Position numbers and translations under genes: made by a program
The notes under the pieces: model-generated
The model's input: the letters and a program-made list of their open reading frames with translations, nothing else
What the model was told of the DNA's origin: nothing
Database searches by the model: none
Assembly (NCBI RefSeq): GCF_031599675.1
Contig: NZ_CP134223.1
Coordinates: 4,960,001-5,024,000 of the forward strand
Length of the DNA stretch: 64,000 nucleotides
DNA from: Paenibacillus pedocola
GTDB lineage: Bacteria > Bacillota > Bacilli > Paenibacillales > Paenibacillaceae
Reading direction: 5' to 3'
In this document: positions 46,647 through 55,389 of the stretch, one piece after another
Numbering within the stretch: position 1 is the first letter of the stretch
Layout: the number at the start of each line of letters is the position of its first letter

Positions 46647-47894
46647 CTACTCCGTGAGCAGCGGGTTCTCAATTGCGCCCATGAACAGCCAGACTCCGGT
46701 TTGTATGTCTTCAATAATATAGATAAACGGCCGGTTCACGATCATTTCAAAAGGCGCTTCAGCTGGAGAGGCAGCTCCTCCCGCGAGCATTCCAACCAGC
46801 GTTGAAGCGGCGGCTTCCGTTCCGGACTCATTCACTTCGATATACGTTTTATGAATAATACTGCTGATGAAGATGGGAGTCCCCGTATCCGCAAGAGCTG
46901 AGAAATCCCCTTTGCGGGGGTCAAAAGCAAGCTTCACTCCCAGAGCCTGCACCGCTTCCTTCAAGTCTGTACCATAGCTTGCTGTGAACCGGGGCAAAGA
47001 AAGCGATCCCTGCTTACCCGAAAATTGATCATCTGAAGGTAAACCGTCTTTAGCCAGGTGATTAAGAAGCGTATTTAGAGAAGAATCCTTAGCGGGAAGA
47101 ATCACAATCATATGCATCTGGCCCTCTCCGTAGGGAAGACGCACGGCCTGCCAATCCTTATCTTCTGCATATAGAAAGTGACCAGCCTGATTCATCAGGA
47201 GAACCTCCACAGCCGGACCGGAGGCGGGATAGAAATCATCCGGATGCGTATTTCCCTCCAGAAACACTTTCTTCCATCCGCCCTTGAAATAAAGTGCGTT
47301 CACAAGTACGGCAACACTTTGCGCTCCGGGCGGCTGCTCCAGCATCCTGTCAATTTTCCCTGACGTGTGGTCAGAGACCCACTCGTTAATTGCTTTTACC
47401 GATTTATCTCCCGTCAAATCTGCAGTACGGATCTGAGCATCATAGTAGTCTTTACTTGCTTTCAAATATCCTTTGCGAAGCGGTATATCTTGATTAGCCC
47501 ACACCGAATTAGCCAGCTCAAGCTGAATGCCGGGCCCGGCATCGTTCAGCAGCGGCAGCAGAGCGCCCTCACTAGTATTAAGCTGATCCAGTTCATCAGG
47601 AGCATAGCCCAGCAGCTTGCCCAGCTCCTCTGCCGTTTCTCCCTTACTGCCGTTGTAGGCCAGCGCCAGCGCAGCGGAAATGCTGTAAGGCGAAATCGTC
47701 AGATTCCTGCCTCCGCCGCTCTGCTCTCTCAATTGGCTGAACAGCTTAAGCCCAAGCTCATTGCTCTGCCGGGCAAGCCGGGAATCCAGCTTCTTAGCCG
47801 CATCTGCTCTTTCGCTGAAGCTCATTGAGGAGCCCGCAGAACTGCAGCTGGTCAGCAGCAGCAACGACAGAAGCAATGCCAGTATCTTGTTCAC
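46647..47894 (-). CDS. Serpin-family protease inhibitor, predicted lipoprotein
   Basis: 415 aa. A lipoprotein signal (ILALLLSLLLLTSC) anchors it outside the membrane, followed by a full serpin fold: NLTISPYSISAALALAYNGSKGETAEEL, NALYFKGGWKKVF and FEMIVNRPFIYII. The hinge NESGTEAAAST is intact, with small residues, so it is probably an inhibitory type. The reactive loop LVGMLAGGAASPAEAP is Gly/Ala-rich, so the P1 residue is unclear. The GTG at 47894 has GGGGGAAGG upstream; a GTG six codons earlier is possible. Bacterial serpins are sporadic and probably block proteases at the cell surface. Confidence 0.9.
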   Translation of the reverse strand: MNKILALLLSLLLLTSCSSAGSSMSFSERADAAKKLDSRLARQSNELGLKLFSQLREQSGGGRNLTISPYSISAALALAYNGSKGETAEELGKLLGYAPDELDQLNTSEGALLPLLNDAGPGIQLELANSVWANQDIPLRKGYLKASKDYYDAQIRTADLTGDKSVKAINEWVSDHTSGKIDRMLEQPPGAQSVAVLVNALYFKGGWKKVFLEGNTHPDDFYPASGPAVEVLLMNQAGHFLYAEDKDWQAVRLPYGEGQMHMIVILPAKDSSLNTLLNHLAKDGLPSDDQFSGKQGSLSLPRFTASYGTDLKEAVQALGVKLAFDPRKGDFSALADTGTPIFISSIIHKTYIEVNESGTEAAASTLVGMLAGGAASPAEAPFEMIVNRPFIYIIEDIQTGVWLFMGAIENPLLTE

Positions 47895-48079
47895 GACCCT
47901 TCCCCCTTTCACAATAATGGCTGAATGTATGTACCGAACATCCGCATACCATCACTGACGCGAGGAATTGGAAAAAGTTTCAAGAGTGGCGGCATACACA
48001 TTAGGAATAATCGGCTTCTGGATTTGCTATAGATATATGGTATTATTTAACAAAAAAGAGGATTGAGGTGACATTTAGG

Positions 48080-48121
48080 ATGTTCAAACGGTCTGATAAG
48101 ATATTTATTTTCATCCTCTAA
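48080..48121 (+). CDS. Possible 13-codon leader or broken reading frame
   Basis: MFKRSDKIFIFIL, preceded by GAGGTG and an ATG at 48080. After its TAA stop the same frame reads WMYTKLIKGDS up to the start of the next small gene. It may be a leader peptide for 48159-48338 or a small protein interrupted by a nonsense codon. Weak evidence. Confidence 0.25.
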   Translation: MFKRSDKIFIFIL

Positions 48122-48158
48122 TGGATGTATACCAAATTAATAAAAGGAGATAGTTAAC

Positions 48159-48338
48159 TTGCATAAAAAGAAATACTTCACCCTTTTACCACTATTCCTC
48201 ATTCTAGGGATCATCTTGGCCTTCACTCTTCAATCCACTACAAGATCATTTGCATTATTTACAACCGCGATGGCATTTTGGATGACTTACTATGTTTGGA
48301 TTTATATTGAGAAGCTGATACGGAAGAATAACGAATAG
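48159..48338 (+). CDS. Small two-TM membrane protein
   Basis: 59 aa. TTG start with AAGGAG 9 nt upstream. The sequence MHKKKYFTLLPLFLILGIILAF...TTAMAFWMTYYVWIYIEKLIRKNNE has two hydrophobic segments flanked by lysines. No family recognised. It is distinctly AT-rich compared with neighbours, suggesting recent acquisition. Confidence 0.55.
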   Translation: MHKKKYFTLLPLFLILGIILAFTLQSTTRSFALFTTAMAFWMTYYVWIYIEKLIRKNNE

Positions 48339-48365
48339 TATTTGTATTTGTTCCCCATGAGTATC

Positions 48366-48537
48366 TCGTACTGTGCAACAATCAGGATGACTCTCGTTAA
48401 AAAAGCTTCTTTAAAAGTAGCGCAACTTCGCTACAATCCTTTCGTCATATAGTAAAGGTAAAAAATTGTAAAAGTTTGCGTCATATTAGCATTCGTACTG
48501 CGCAACAATCACTATGACTCTCGATAAAAAAGCTTTA
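48366..48537. repeat. Pair of ~45-bp direct repeats in an AT-rich gap
   Basis: Copies at 48366-48411 and 48493-48537 share TCGTACTG.GCAACAATCA, ATGACTCTCG and TAAAAAAGCTT with few differences, 127 bp apart. The segment between them has GTAGCGCAACTTCGCTAC, an inverted repeat. They fill most of the 48339-48624 gap, which holds no gene. They look like an intergenic repeat family; the function is unknown. Confidence 0.7.
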
Positions 48538-48624
48538 TTAAGTTAACGGGCATTTTATGGAGAAATGAGGTATTTGTGGTATTATATGTAATTATGGATT
48601 ATTTGAAAATGTGGGAATCAAAAT

Positions 48625-48978
48625 ATGGAACGTAAAATTCAACTAATGGAAACCTACGTAAATATCGACTTTGGAAACTCACCCTTTTTAAAATTAGATA
48701 CAGGGTTGCAAATTCCATACTCTTCAATCAAGGGAATAACAACAGGTAGACCGATACCAAATGCTTTTAAACTATATGGTGCTTTATTAGGAGGAATGAG
48801 AAATGGGTTATTTAGATCAAATGGTGGTTATCAACTGCACTTTTTTGAAAATGAGCTTGAAACTCTTCATTTAGATTTGAATAGCTTTAAAGTTGGTAAG
48901 TTCAAAATATCAAAGTTGATCATTGGTGTTAAAAATCCTGAAGAAATAAGTAAAAATATTTCCGAAAGAGTGAAGTGA
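48625..48978 (+). CDS. Small PH-domain-like protein
   Basis: 117 aa, soluble. The pattern of strands with IPYSSIKGITTG, GALLGGMRNGLFRSNGGYQLHFF and a C-terminal amphipathic helix (NPEEISKNISERV) is like bacterial PH domains, in which GxRxGxFR occurs. AT-rich, unlike flanking genes. The ribosome site is poor, so the start may lie elsewhere or the gene may be a remnant. Confidence 0.55.
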   Translation: MERKIQLMETYVNIDFGNSPFLKLDTGLQIPYSSIKGITTGRPIPNAFKLYGALLGGMRNGLFRSNGGYQLHFFENELETLHLDLNSFKVGKFKISKLIIGVKNPEEISKNISERVK

Positions 48979-49444
48979 TAATTTGTTGATGAACTGTTCT
49001 TTGAACTAACGGAAAACGTTAGTGTAAAAATAACAGCAGCAGTCTATGACTTTGATTTTTAGTTCAGAGCTGCTGCGATAAGCTGTACTATCTCTCCCTA
49101 AGTGCGCCTTATGCGTCTACTGCTCAGTGTCGTGGATATTTTCTATTCTATTAGCACAGAACCGATTACTGGATAGTCTTAAGTTATACTGCACTAAGAA
49201 ACCAGCGAATCGCGCTCCACATCAGCGATAGCGGAAGCGCTAGCCTCTGAGACCACGGTATGGGAGAGCGTAGCGGCCCCCCATCGATTAGTATGGTCAA
49301 TCGCTCGGAAATGGGGGTACACTTTTGGTCGTAACCCATTCAGCGATTGTTTCCTTCCTGATACAGTCAAAGACTAAATGGTTGCATTTATGATCCACAT
49401 AACACACTGACGAAGTGAATGTGAAATATTTGAATAATGGCGCT
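48979..49444. other. Intergenic stretch without supported genes
   Basis: About 465 bp between the PH-like gene and the convergent CocE/NonD hydrolase gene. A 66-codon minus-strand frame at 49297-49497 has no ribosome site and no recognisable family. No RNA gene or clear terminator was seen. It may be degraded accessory DNA. Confidence 0.5.
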
Positions 49445-51571
49445 CTAAGCGTTAGGAATAACCGGCAGCAGGATATGGCTTGGATAGCTGCTGTCATGGC
49501 AGATCGTCTGTTGCACGGTTACATCCTCTGTATCCTCATATGGATTATTTCCGGTATTGCTATTCGGGAAAGCGACAAATTTACTCGACGAAGTAATGGT
49601 AAAGCGGATGCGGTGTCCCTCAGCAAAGGTATGTGCGATATTTTGCAGGAAAATATCATACTTCTCCACCTGTCCCGGAACCAGCAGCTGCGGCTGCTCC
49701 AGCCCGTGCCGGTACTTCGCTCTGACAATGTAGTTGGAGAGCCGGATGGAATCTCCGTTCTCATGCACATCACTGAGTGTAACGACCCAATCCGTATCGG
49801 CCCCCGTGCTTGCAGCATAGATAACCGCAGACAGCTCTCCGGCAATAGTCAGCTTATCCGCTAACGGTTCGCTCGTGTACACGACAATATCGCTGCGCAG
49901 CTCATGCTTACGCATATTCTCCGGCTCCCGCTCCCCGCTGTCCGCAACAGGATCAGCCGGATTATAGATATAGGTGTCTGGAATGGAGTTCTCTTCCGGC
50001 TGGGATACCAGCCTGCCGTCGCCGAGCGACGAATTCGCCCGCCCGCGGCTTGCCAGGTAGAACGGGGTCACTACCGCTTCGGCAGGTGTCCAGTCCTCCG
50101 ACGTTCTCCATTTATTTTCTCCTACCACGTAATAAGAAGCTCTGGGCTCCTCATCGATACCATTCGGGATCTCCTTCAGGAACCGGTCGAACCAGCGCAG
50201 CACGGATACATCGTAATCGTACACTACGGCGTCGTTGCCAAAACTGACCCCCATCAGGTCCCGGGCCCGGTTCGGTCCATGCTCCCAGGCGCCAAGTCGG
50301 ATTTTGCGGTTCGGCACATCATGCTCAGTCAGCATCCGCCACGTCTCCGATACACCGGGACTGTCCCCGTCGTACCAGCCGGAGATTACGTACATTGGAA
50401 CCTTTACCTGATCTCCGCGTTCAGTGAAGGTGCAGTTTTTCCAGAAGTCATCGTATTCCGGATGCTGGCTCCACAGCTCCCACGGTCCTGAGGTCCTGCC
50501 GATCATCTGCTGCGGAATGTCCCGGATGGGTCTGGCATCTACAGCTGCCTCCGGGTTCACCGTTACTCCGCCAAAAATATCAAAATCCGTCCGTGTACCC
50601 ACCGATTGGGCCAGCGTCCAGGACAGCAGCGGCCAGGAGCAGAGCGTCCCCCCCTTGCGCGCAGTATCAACGAACGGTGAACCTACATTCACTTCGTCCA
50701 CAACCGCTTTGAGGTTCGGATGCCCGCTCGTTGCCGCCGCTACCACGACATAGCCCAGATAAGATGCGCCCCACATCCCGACTTTACCGTCAGACCAGTC
50801 CTGGGCAATAATCCAGTCAATCGTGTCATAGCCGTCATCGCGCTCATGATAGAAAGGAATAAGCTCGCCTTCCGAATCCGCCCGGCCACGGACATCCTGG
50901 GATATTACGGCATAACCTTTGTTCGCCCAGCGCATAAAAATCTCTTTTTTCCCGTTCCGGTCATAACAGGTTCTCACCAGAATCGCCGGAAGCCTGGTCC
51001 CGGGCTTGATGCCTTCCGGCAGGAACACATCGGTAGCGAGCTTAATGCCGTCCCGCATCGGAATCAGGAACGTCCCCAGATCGTTGACCCCATACTCCGG
51101 CTTGGACAGCAGCGGCTCATCATATACGGTAAGCGGAGTCAGCCCCTCGTATCCTGCTTTGACGATCATTTCAATGCCATAACGGTTAGGCGTAACAAAA
51201 GCAATCACTTCACCGTCCAGCGTGACCACATCCAGCGCGGTATCCCCCCTTAATGCCCATACCTGTGAGACCTGCATTTGCCCGGAAATCTCCGCCTCAT
51301 AGCGGATATGCTTCTGATACACGTCGCCGTTATCCAGTACAACCTCTTCTCCCGCCCATTGTGCCGATTCGTAAGACCGTAGCTGCCGGGCTATTTTAGC
51401 AAAAGGAAGTACATATTTCGCCCCTGGATCCAGCACGTTATCCTGCATTTGTGTGCGCCGGCGGACATCTACCTTGGCATGCATGATCCCTTGTTCCGTG
51501 AAATGGATCTTTCCGCTATAGATGCCCGAACAGTAGAAGTTGAAGCTTGTTGTATGTAAATATGTAGTCAT
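49445..51571 (-). CDS. CocE/NonD family (S15-type) hydrolase
   Basis: 708 aa. An N-terminal beta-rich extension (about 1-170) is followed by the alpha/beta hydrolase with the nucleophile in GKVGMWGASYLGYV, a helical cap, and a C-terminal jelly-roll domain (KHELRSDIVVYTSEPLADKLTIAGELS..., ending TVQQTICHDSSYPSHILLPVIP). These are X-Pro dipeptidyl-peptidase/cocaine-esterase-type acyl hydrolases. The ATG at 51571 (AGGGG upstream) is used. Last gene of an operon with the dipeptidase, 14 bp apart. The substrate is probably a peptide or peptide-like amide. Confidence 0.87.
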   Translation of the reverse strand: MTTYLHTTSFNFYCSGIYSGKIHFTEQGIMHAKVDVRRRTQMQDNVLDPGAKYVLPFAKIARQLRSYESAQWAGEEVVLDNGDVYQKHIRYEAEISGQMQVSQVWALRGDTALDVVTLDGEVIAFVTPNRYGIEMIVKAGYEGLTPLTVYDEPLLSKPEYGVNDLGTFLIPMRDGIKLATDVFLPEGIKPGTRLPAILVRTCYDRNGKKEIFMRWANKGYAVISQDVRGRADSEGELIPFYHERDDGYDTIDWIIAQDWSDGKVGMWGASYLGYVVVAAATSGHPNLKAVVDEVNVGSPFVDTARKGGTLCSWPLLSWTLAQSVGTRTDFDIFGGVTVNPEAAVDARPIRDIPQQMIGRTSGPWELWSQHPEYDDFWKNCTFTERGDQVKVPMYVISGWYDGDSPGVSETWRMLTEHDVPNRKIRLGAWEHGPNRARDLMGVSFGNDAVVYDYDVSVLRWFDRFLKEIPNGIDEEPRASYYVVGENKWRTSEDWTPAEAVVTPFYLASRGRANSSLGDGRLVSQPEENSIPDTYIYNPADPVADSGEREPENMRKHELRSDIVVYTSEPLADKLTIAGELSAVIYAASTGADTDWVVTLSDVHENGDSIRLSNYIVRAKYRHGLEQPQLLVPGQVEKYDIFLQNIAHTFAEGHRIRFTITSSSKFVAFPNSNTGNNPYEDTEDVTVQQTICHDSSYPSHILLPVIPNA

Positions 51572-51585
51572 CAGTGTAAAATCCC

Positions 51586-52746
51586 CTATCCGCAAATTTG
51601 TTCGAACACCCGCAGCCAGTTCCCGCCCATTATCTTCGCAATCTCATCATCCGTATAACCGCGTGCGACCAATCCCCGGGTGAAATTGATAAAATAGCTA
51701 TACTTCTCTAATCCGGCCACCGTTTCCGTAGAAGGTCCGTCCCCTTTGGCAAAACCCAGCTTCGGAGCTATATGTTCTTTAAAATAAACCAGAGACCAGT
51801 CCAGATCGCTCATCGGCCAGTCCGTGCCAATTCCCACATGATCTACACCAACAAGCCGGATCACGTATTCCATATGATCGAGTACATGGTCAATGGTTGT
51901 ATGATCAGGATCCTCATGCACAAACCATGGCATAGCAAAAATCCCGATTACGCCGCCTGTATCCGCAATAGCGATGATTTCTTCGTCACTTTTACAGCGC
52001 ATATGGTGATATATCGCTTCTGCGCCGGTGTGTGAGGCAATTACGGGTGTGCGGGAAACTTTACAGGCATCAAGTGTGGTTTGTTTACCGCAGTGTCCGG
52101 TATCGACGATGATACCCAGCTTGTTCATGCGCTCTACGAACCGGACACCGAAATTCGAAAGCCCGCCATTCGCCTGCTCCGCACAGCCGGAGCCGATCAG
52201 ATTCTGCTTATTGTAGGTTAGTTGCAAAATACGCAGTCCAAAGTGATGCAGTACCTCCAGCAGCTCCAGATTGGTGCCCAGCGCATCCGTTTCCTGCGCC
52301 GTCACGATGCCCGCTACACGTCCTTCCCGCTTGGCCCTGCGGATATCCTCAGCGGTCAGTGCTTTTACCAGCCAGTCTGCGGAATCAAACTGCAGCTGCA
52401 CCTCGCCCATGCTCGTAATCACGCTCTCCATATCATTCAGATGCAGCTCACGGTTGCCGGCGGTAATCCCTGACATGTACCATTCCTCTTTGTACTGGGG
52501 AATTCCCCCGCTTGCCGACAGCTTGGTAACCCATTTAGCCGGCATAGCACTGTAGATCATAGGCTCTTCCTTGTATGGCTCACTGAGTTCTTTGATCGCC
52601 TCAGAGACAGCAGCGGGGATCGCACGGGGAGACAGCGGGCCCTGGAACAGCAGGTCGATGTTAATGTTCTGCTCATGCAGGCGCTGCGCGCGCTTCTCCT
52701 GTTCCTCCGATAAATTGAAATCATACATTCCTGATTGCAGACTCAC
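51586..52746 (-). CDS. Membrane dipeptidase (peptidase M19 family)
   Basis: 386 aa amidohydrolase-fold dipeptidase. Visible are the internal zinc-ligand stretches IIVDTGHCGKQTTLDAC, VIASHTGAE and VGIGTDWP; the family cleaves dipeptides, often with a D-residue at the C-terminus. GTG start with AGGAGG 9 nt upstream. It lies between an ornithine-cyclodeaminase-like enzyme and a CocE/NonD hydrolase, suggesting peptide or amino-acid turnover. Confidence 0.87.
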   Translation of the reverse strand: MSLQSGMYDFNLSEEQEKRAQRLHEQNINIDLLFQGPLSPRAIPAAVSEAIKELSEPYKEEPMIYSAMPAKWVTKLSASGGIPQYKEEWYMSGITAGNRELHLNDMESVITSMGEVQLQFDSADWLVKALTAEDIRRAKREGRVAGIVTAQETDALGTNLELLEVLHHFGLRILQLTYNKQNLIGSGCAEQANGGLSNFGVRFVERMNKLGIIVDTGHCGKQTTLDACKVSRTPVIASHTGAEAIYHHMRCKSDEEIIAIADTGGVIGIFAMPWFVHEDPDHTTIDHVLDHMEYVIRLVGVDHVGIGTDWPMSDLDWSLVYFKEHIAPKLGFAKGDGPSTETVAGLEKYSYFINFTRGLVARGYTDDEIAKIMGGNWLRVFEQICG

Positions 52747-52830
52747 GTGTTAAGCCCTCCTGTACGCCCGAAGCTCTGACAATTAAATAGAGCGGCGTTA
52801 CTTATTAATAATAGATTGCGGAATTACCAA

Positions 52831-53805
52831 TTACCAGGTAACCTCAACACCCTTATGGAATACAACAGCCTGATTATAGATATATTCCGCTGCGGCTAAA
52901 TCTTCAATGGCCAGGCCCAGCCCTTTGAACAGCGTAATCTCCGCAGGATCAGCCCTGCCCTCAATCCGGCCTTGGAGCAGTTCACCGAGCTCACCGATGA
53001 TATGCCCCTCCCGGATGACTCCCTCACCCAGCGGAATGAGATAATCTCCCGCTTCATGGACTGCGGATTCCAGCCGGTCCACATAGAGCCTGGACATGGC
53101 TGCAAGCGCCGAATCCAGCTCACGGTCCTGCGGCCTGCATGCGCCTACCGCGTTAATATGCGCACCTTTTTTCACCCATTCGCCCAGCAGCACCGGAACG
53201 GTGGAAGCGGTCACCGTACAGATGATGTCCGCGTCCTGAACCGCCTCGCGTACCGTAGCTGCCGCGGTAATCTTTACATCCCATTGTGCGCTCATGTCTG
53301 CCGCAAACTGCTGCGCTTTGGACCCTGTTCTGCCCCACACCCGGACCTCCCGGATGTTACGGACCAGCAGCATTGCCTCCAGGTGGCTCACCGCCTGTTC
53401 TCCCGTCCCCAGAATCGCCAATATACCAGCATCCTCCCTCGCCAGCAGCCTGGTTGCAACAGCGCTTACTGCTGCTGTACGGATAGCTGTAATTTTCCGC
53501 CCGTCCACGACCGCTTTCAGCACACCAGTTGCCGCATCAAACAAAGCGACCGCCCCTTGATGCGAAGGCAGGCCTGCATGGTGATTATGCGGGAACACAC
53601 TGATAATCTTGGCTCCGGCTGCCGCTTCCTGACGCAGATGCCCTGGCATAAGACCCAGCAGATTACCTTCGCCGAGCGGCAGCACCTGCCGGAGGCTCTG
53701 CACCGCTTCCCCTGCGGAGAGTGCGGCCAATACCTCCTGCATCACATTGATACAAGCTTTCATTGATAACAAATCCGCTACATCATCTCTGTTAATAACC
53801 AGCAT
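52831..53805 (-). CDS. Ornithine cyclodeaminase / mu-crystallin family protein
   Basis: 324 aa. Substrate-binding half with GGMLVINRDDV...MKACINVMQEV and a Rossmann NAD site AILGTGEQAVSHLEAML, then VRVWGRTGSKAQQFA. The family includes ornithine cyclodeaminase, alanine and opine dehydrogenases and ketimine reductases, so the substrate is not fixed by motif. The ATG at 53805 follows a GGGGGCTAGGCGG ribosome site. First gene of the three-gene minus-strand operon; divergent from fabV. Confidence 0.88.
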   Translation of the reverse strand: MLVINRDDVADLLSMKACINVMQEVLAALSAGEAVQSLRQVLPLGEGNLLGLMPGHLRQEAAAGAKIISVFPHNHHAGLPSHQGAVALFDAATGVLKAVVDGRKITAIRTAAVSAVATRLLAREDAGILAILGTGEQAVSHLEAMLLVRNIREVRVWGRTGSKAQQFAADMSAQWDVKITAAATVREAVQDADIICTVTASTVPVLLGEWVKKGAHINAVGACRPQDRELDSALAAMSRLYVDRLESAVHEAGDYLIPLGEGVIREGHIIGELGELLQGRIEGRADPAEITLFKGLGLAIEDLAAAEYIYNQAVVFHKGVEVTW

Positions 53806-53985
53806 TCCGCCTAGCCCCCTGTCCTGTTTTTTTTGCATCAGCTTCTTTTATCATAGCGTCATCTATGCCTTTTGAGAAATACCGGAAGTAAAATAACTGC
53901 AAAGCTTATCTTTCTAAGCTATCATTTGCTATACTCTATATTAGTGGTTAAAAAGTTAAAAACTAAAACAAAGGGGATTTCCTAT

Positions 53986-55176
53986 ATGATCATTCAGCCT
54001 AAAACACGCGGCTTTATCTGCACCACCGCCCATCCCGAAGGCTGTGCCAAGCAGGTTCAGCAGCAGATTGACTATGTAAAAGCACACAAGAAGCTGAGCG
54101 GGCCTGTTAATGTTCTCGTGGTCGGCGCTTCTACCGGATACGGACTCGCTTCGCGGATTACAGCCGCTTTTGGTGCCGGTGCGAATACCATTGGCGTATT
54201 CTTCGACAAGCCTGCTGAGGGTGCACGGACGGCTTCCGCCGGCTGGTATAATTCCGCCGCTCTGGAACAAGCCGCTGCCGAGCAGGGGCTGAAATCCTTC
54301 AGCATCGTCGGCGATGCCTTCTCTGACAGCATCAAGACCAAGACGATTGAGCTAATCAAAAAAGAATTCGGCACAGTTGATCTGGTAGTTTACAGCGTGG
54401 CTTCCCCGCGCCGTACGCATCCGGTTACAGGCGAAACCTTCTCCTCCGTCATCAAGCCTGTCGGCAGCGCGTATACGAACAAAACGATGAACTTCCACTC
54501 CGGCGAAGTGTCTACTGTAACCATTGAACCGGCTACAGAGGATGAGGTCCGCCAGACGATTGCCGTCATGGGCGGAGAAGACTGGGGCATGTGGATTGAC
54601 CAGCTTCAGGAAGCAGGAGCTCTTGCGGATGGAGCTACTACGGTGGCCTATTCCTATATCGGACCGGAAGTTACCCACCCTATTTACAAAGACGGAACGA
54701 TCGGCCAAGCCAAAAATGATCTGGAGAAAACAGCTATCGCACTGAATGAGAAGCTGAATGCTACGGGCGGACGGGCTTTTGTATCGGTGAATAAAGCACT
54801 TGTCACCCAATCCAGCTCGGCGATTCCGGTAGTACCGCTTTATATCTCTGCCTTGTACCGGGTCATGAAGGAGAAGGAGCTGCACGAAAATTGCATCCAG
54901 CAAATGTACCGTCTGTTCTCAGAGCATCTGTATAACGGAGGAGTGGCGGCAGCGGACGGAAGCCACCTGATCCGGATCGATGACTGGGAAATGCGTGAGG
55001 ATGTGCAGACTGAGGTAATGAAACGCTGGAGCACTATTGAAACCGCCAATGTACCTGAGCTGGCCGATCTTGCCGGCTATCAGGATGACTTCTTCAACCT
55101 GTTCGGCTTCCGCACAGAAGGTGTAGATTACGAAGCTGAGAGTGAGCCAGCAGTGGATATTCCGAATTTGGTTTAG
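53986..55176 (+). CDS. fabV: Trans-2-enoyl-[ACP/CoA] reductase FabV
   Basis: 396 aa NADH-dependent enoyl reductase of the FabV/TER type, last step of fatty-acid elongation. Motifs: VLVVGASTGYGLASRI (nucleotide site), YSVASPRRTHP, and catalytic YSYIGPEVTHPIYKDGTIGQAK (Tyr-x8-Lys). The ATG at 53986 has AAGGGG upstream. FabV is resistant to triclosan in other species. Monocistronic, with a strong hairpin after it. A -10-like TATACT stands at about 53932. Confidence 0.95.
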   Translation: MIIQPKTRGFICTTAHPEGCAKQVQQQIDYVKAHKKLSGPVNVLVVGASTGYGLASRITAAFGAGANTIGVFFDKPAEGARTASAGWYNSAALEQAAAEQGLKSFSIVGDAFSDSIKTKTIELIKKEFGTVDLVVYSVASPRRTHPVTGETFSSVIKPVGSAYTNKTMNFHSGEVSTVTIEPATEDEVRQTIAVMGGEDWGMWIDQLQEAGALADGATTVAYSYIGPEVTHPIYKDGTIGQAKNDLEKTAIALNEKLNATGGRAFVSVNKALVTQSSSAIPVVPLYISALYRVMKEKELHENCIQQMYRLFSEHLYNGGVAAADGSHLIRIDDWEMREDVQTEVMKRWSTIETANVPELADLAGYQDDFFNLFGFRTEGVDYEAESEPAVDIPNLV

Positions 55177-55212
55177 CACGGGTTGATTACAGGTTTAATA
55201 TACATCGTGAAC

Positions 55213-55251
55213 AGCAAAGAAGCCGCTCCCGTCAGGGGGCGGCTTCTTTGC
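55213..55251 (+). terminator. Terminator of fabV
   Basis: A perfect 16-bp-plus palindrome (GCAAAGAAGCCGCTCCC / GGGGGCGGCTTCTTTGC, 4-nt loop) begins about 35 bp beyond the fabV stop. The U-tract is within the arm (CTTCTTTG) and is weak after it. Confidence 0.75.
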
Positions 55252-55389
55252 TGTCGTAAACTGCATGAGTCGCAGCCCGGGCGCCCCAGCTCAAAACCGC
55301 AACATAGCTAATAATTTGCACAACAAATCAATACAACGCCAGGACTATAATGAACATAATAACAATGAAGCGATACTATGGAGGTTATT

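Noticed and set aside
48366-48537. Considered as a CRISPR array
   Set aside because: There are only two repeat copies, with imperfect identity, a long unequal interval and no cas genes nearby.
49297-49497. 66-codon minus-strand frame with cysteine and histidine residues, considered as a transposase remnant
   Set aside because: It overlaps the hydrolase 3' end, has no ribosome site, and I cannot match it to any transposase motif.
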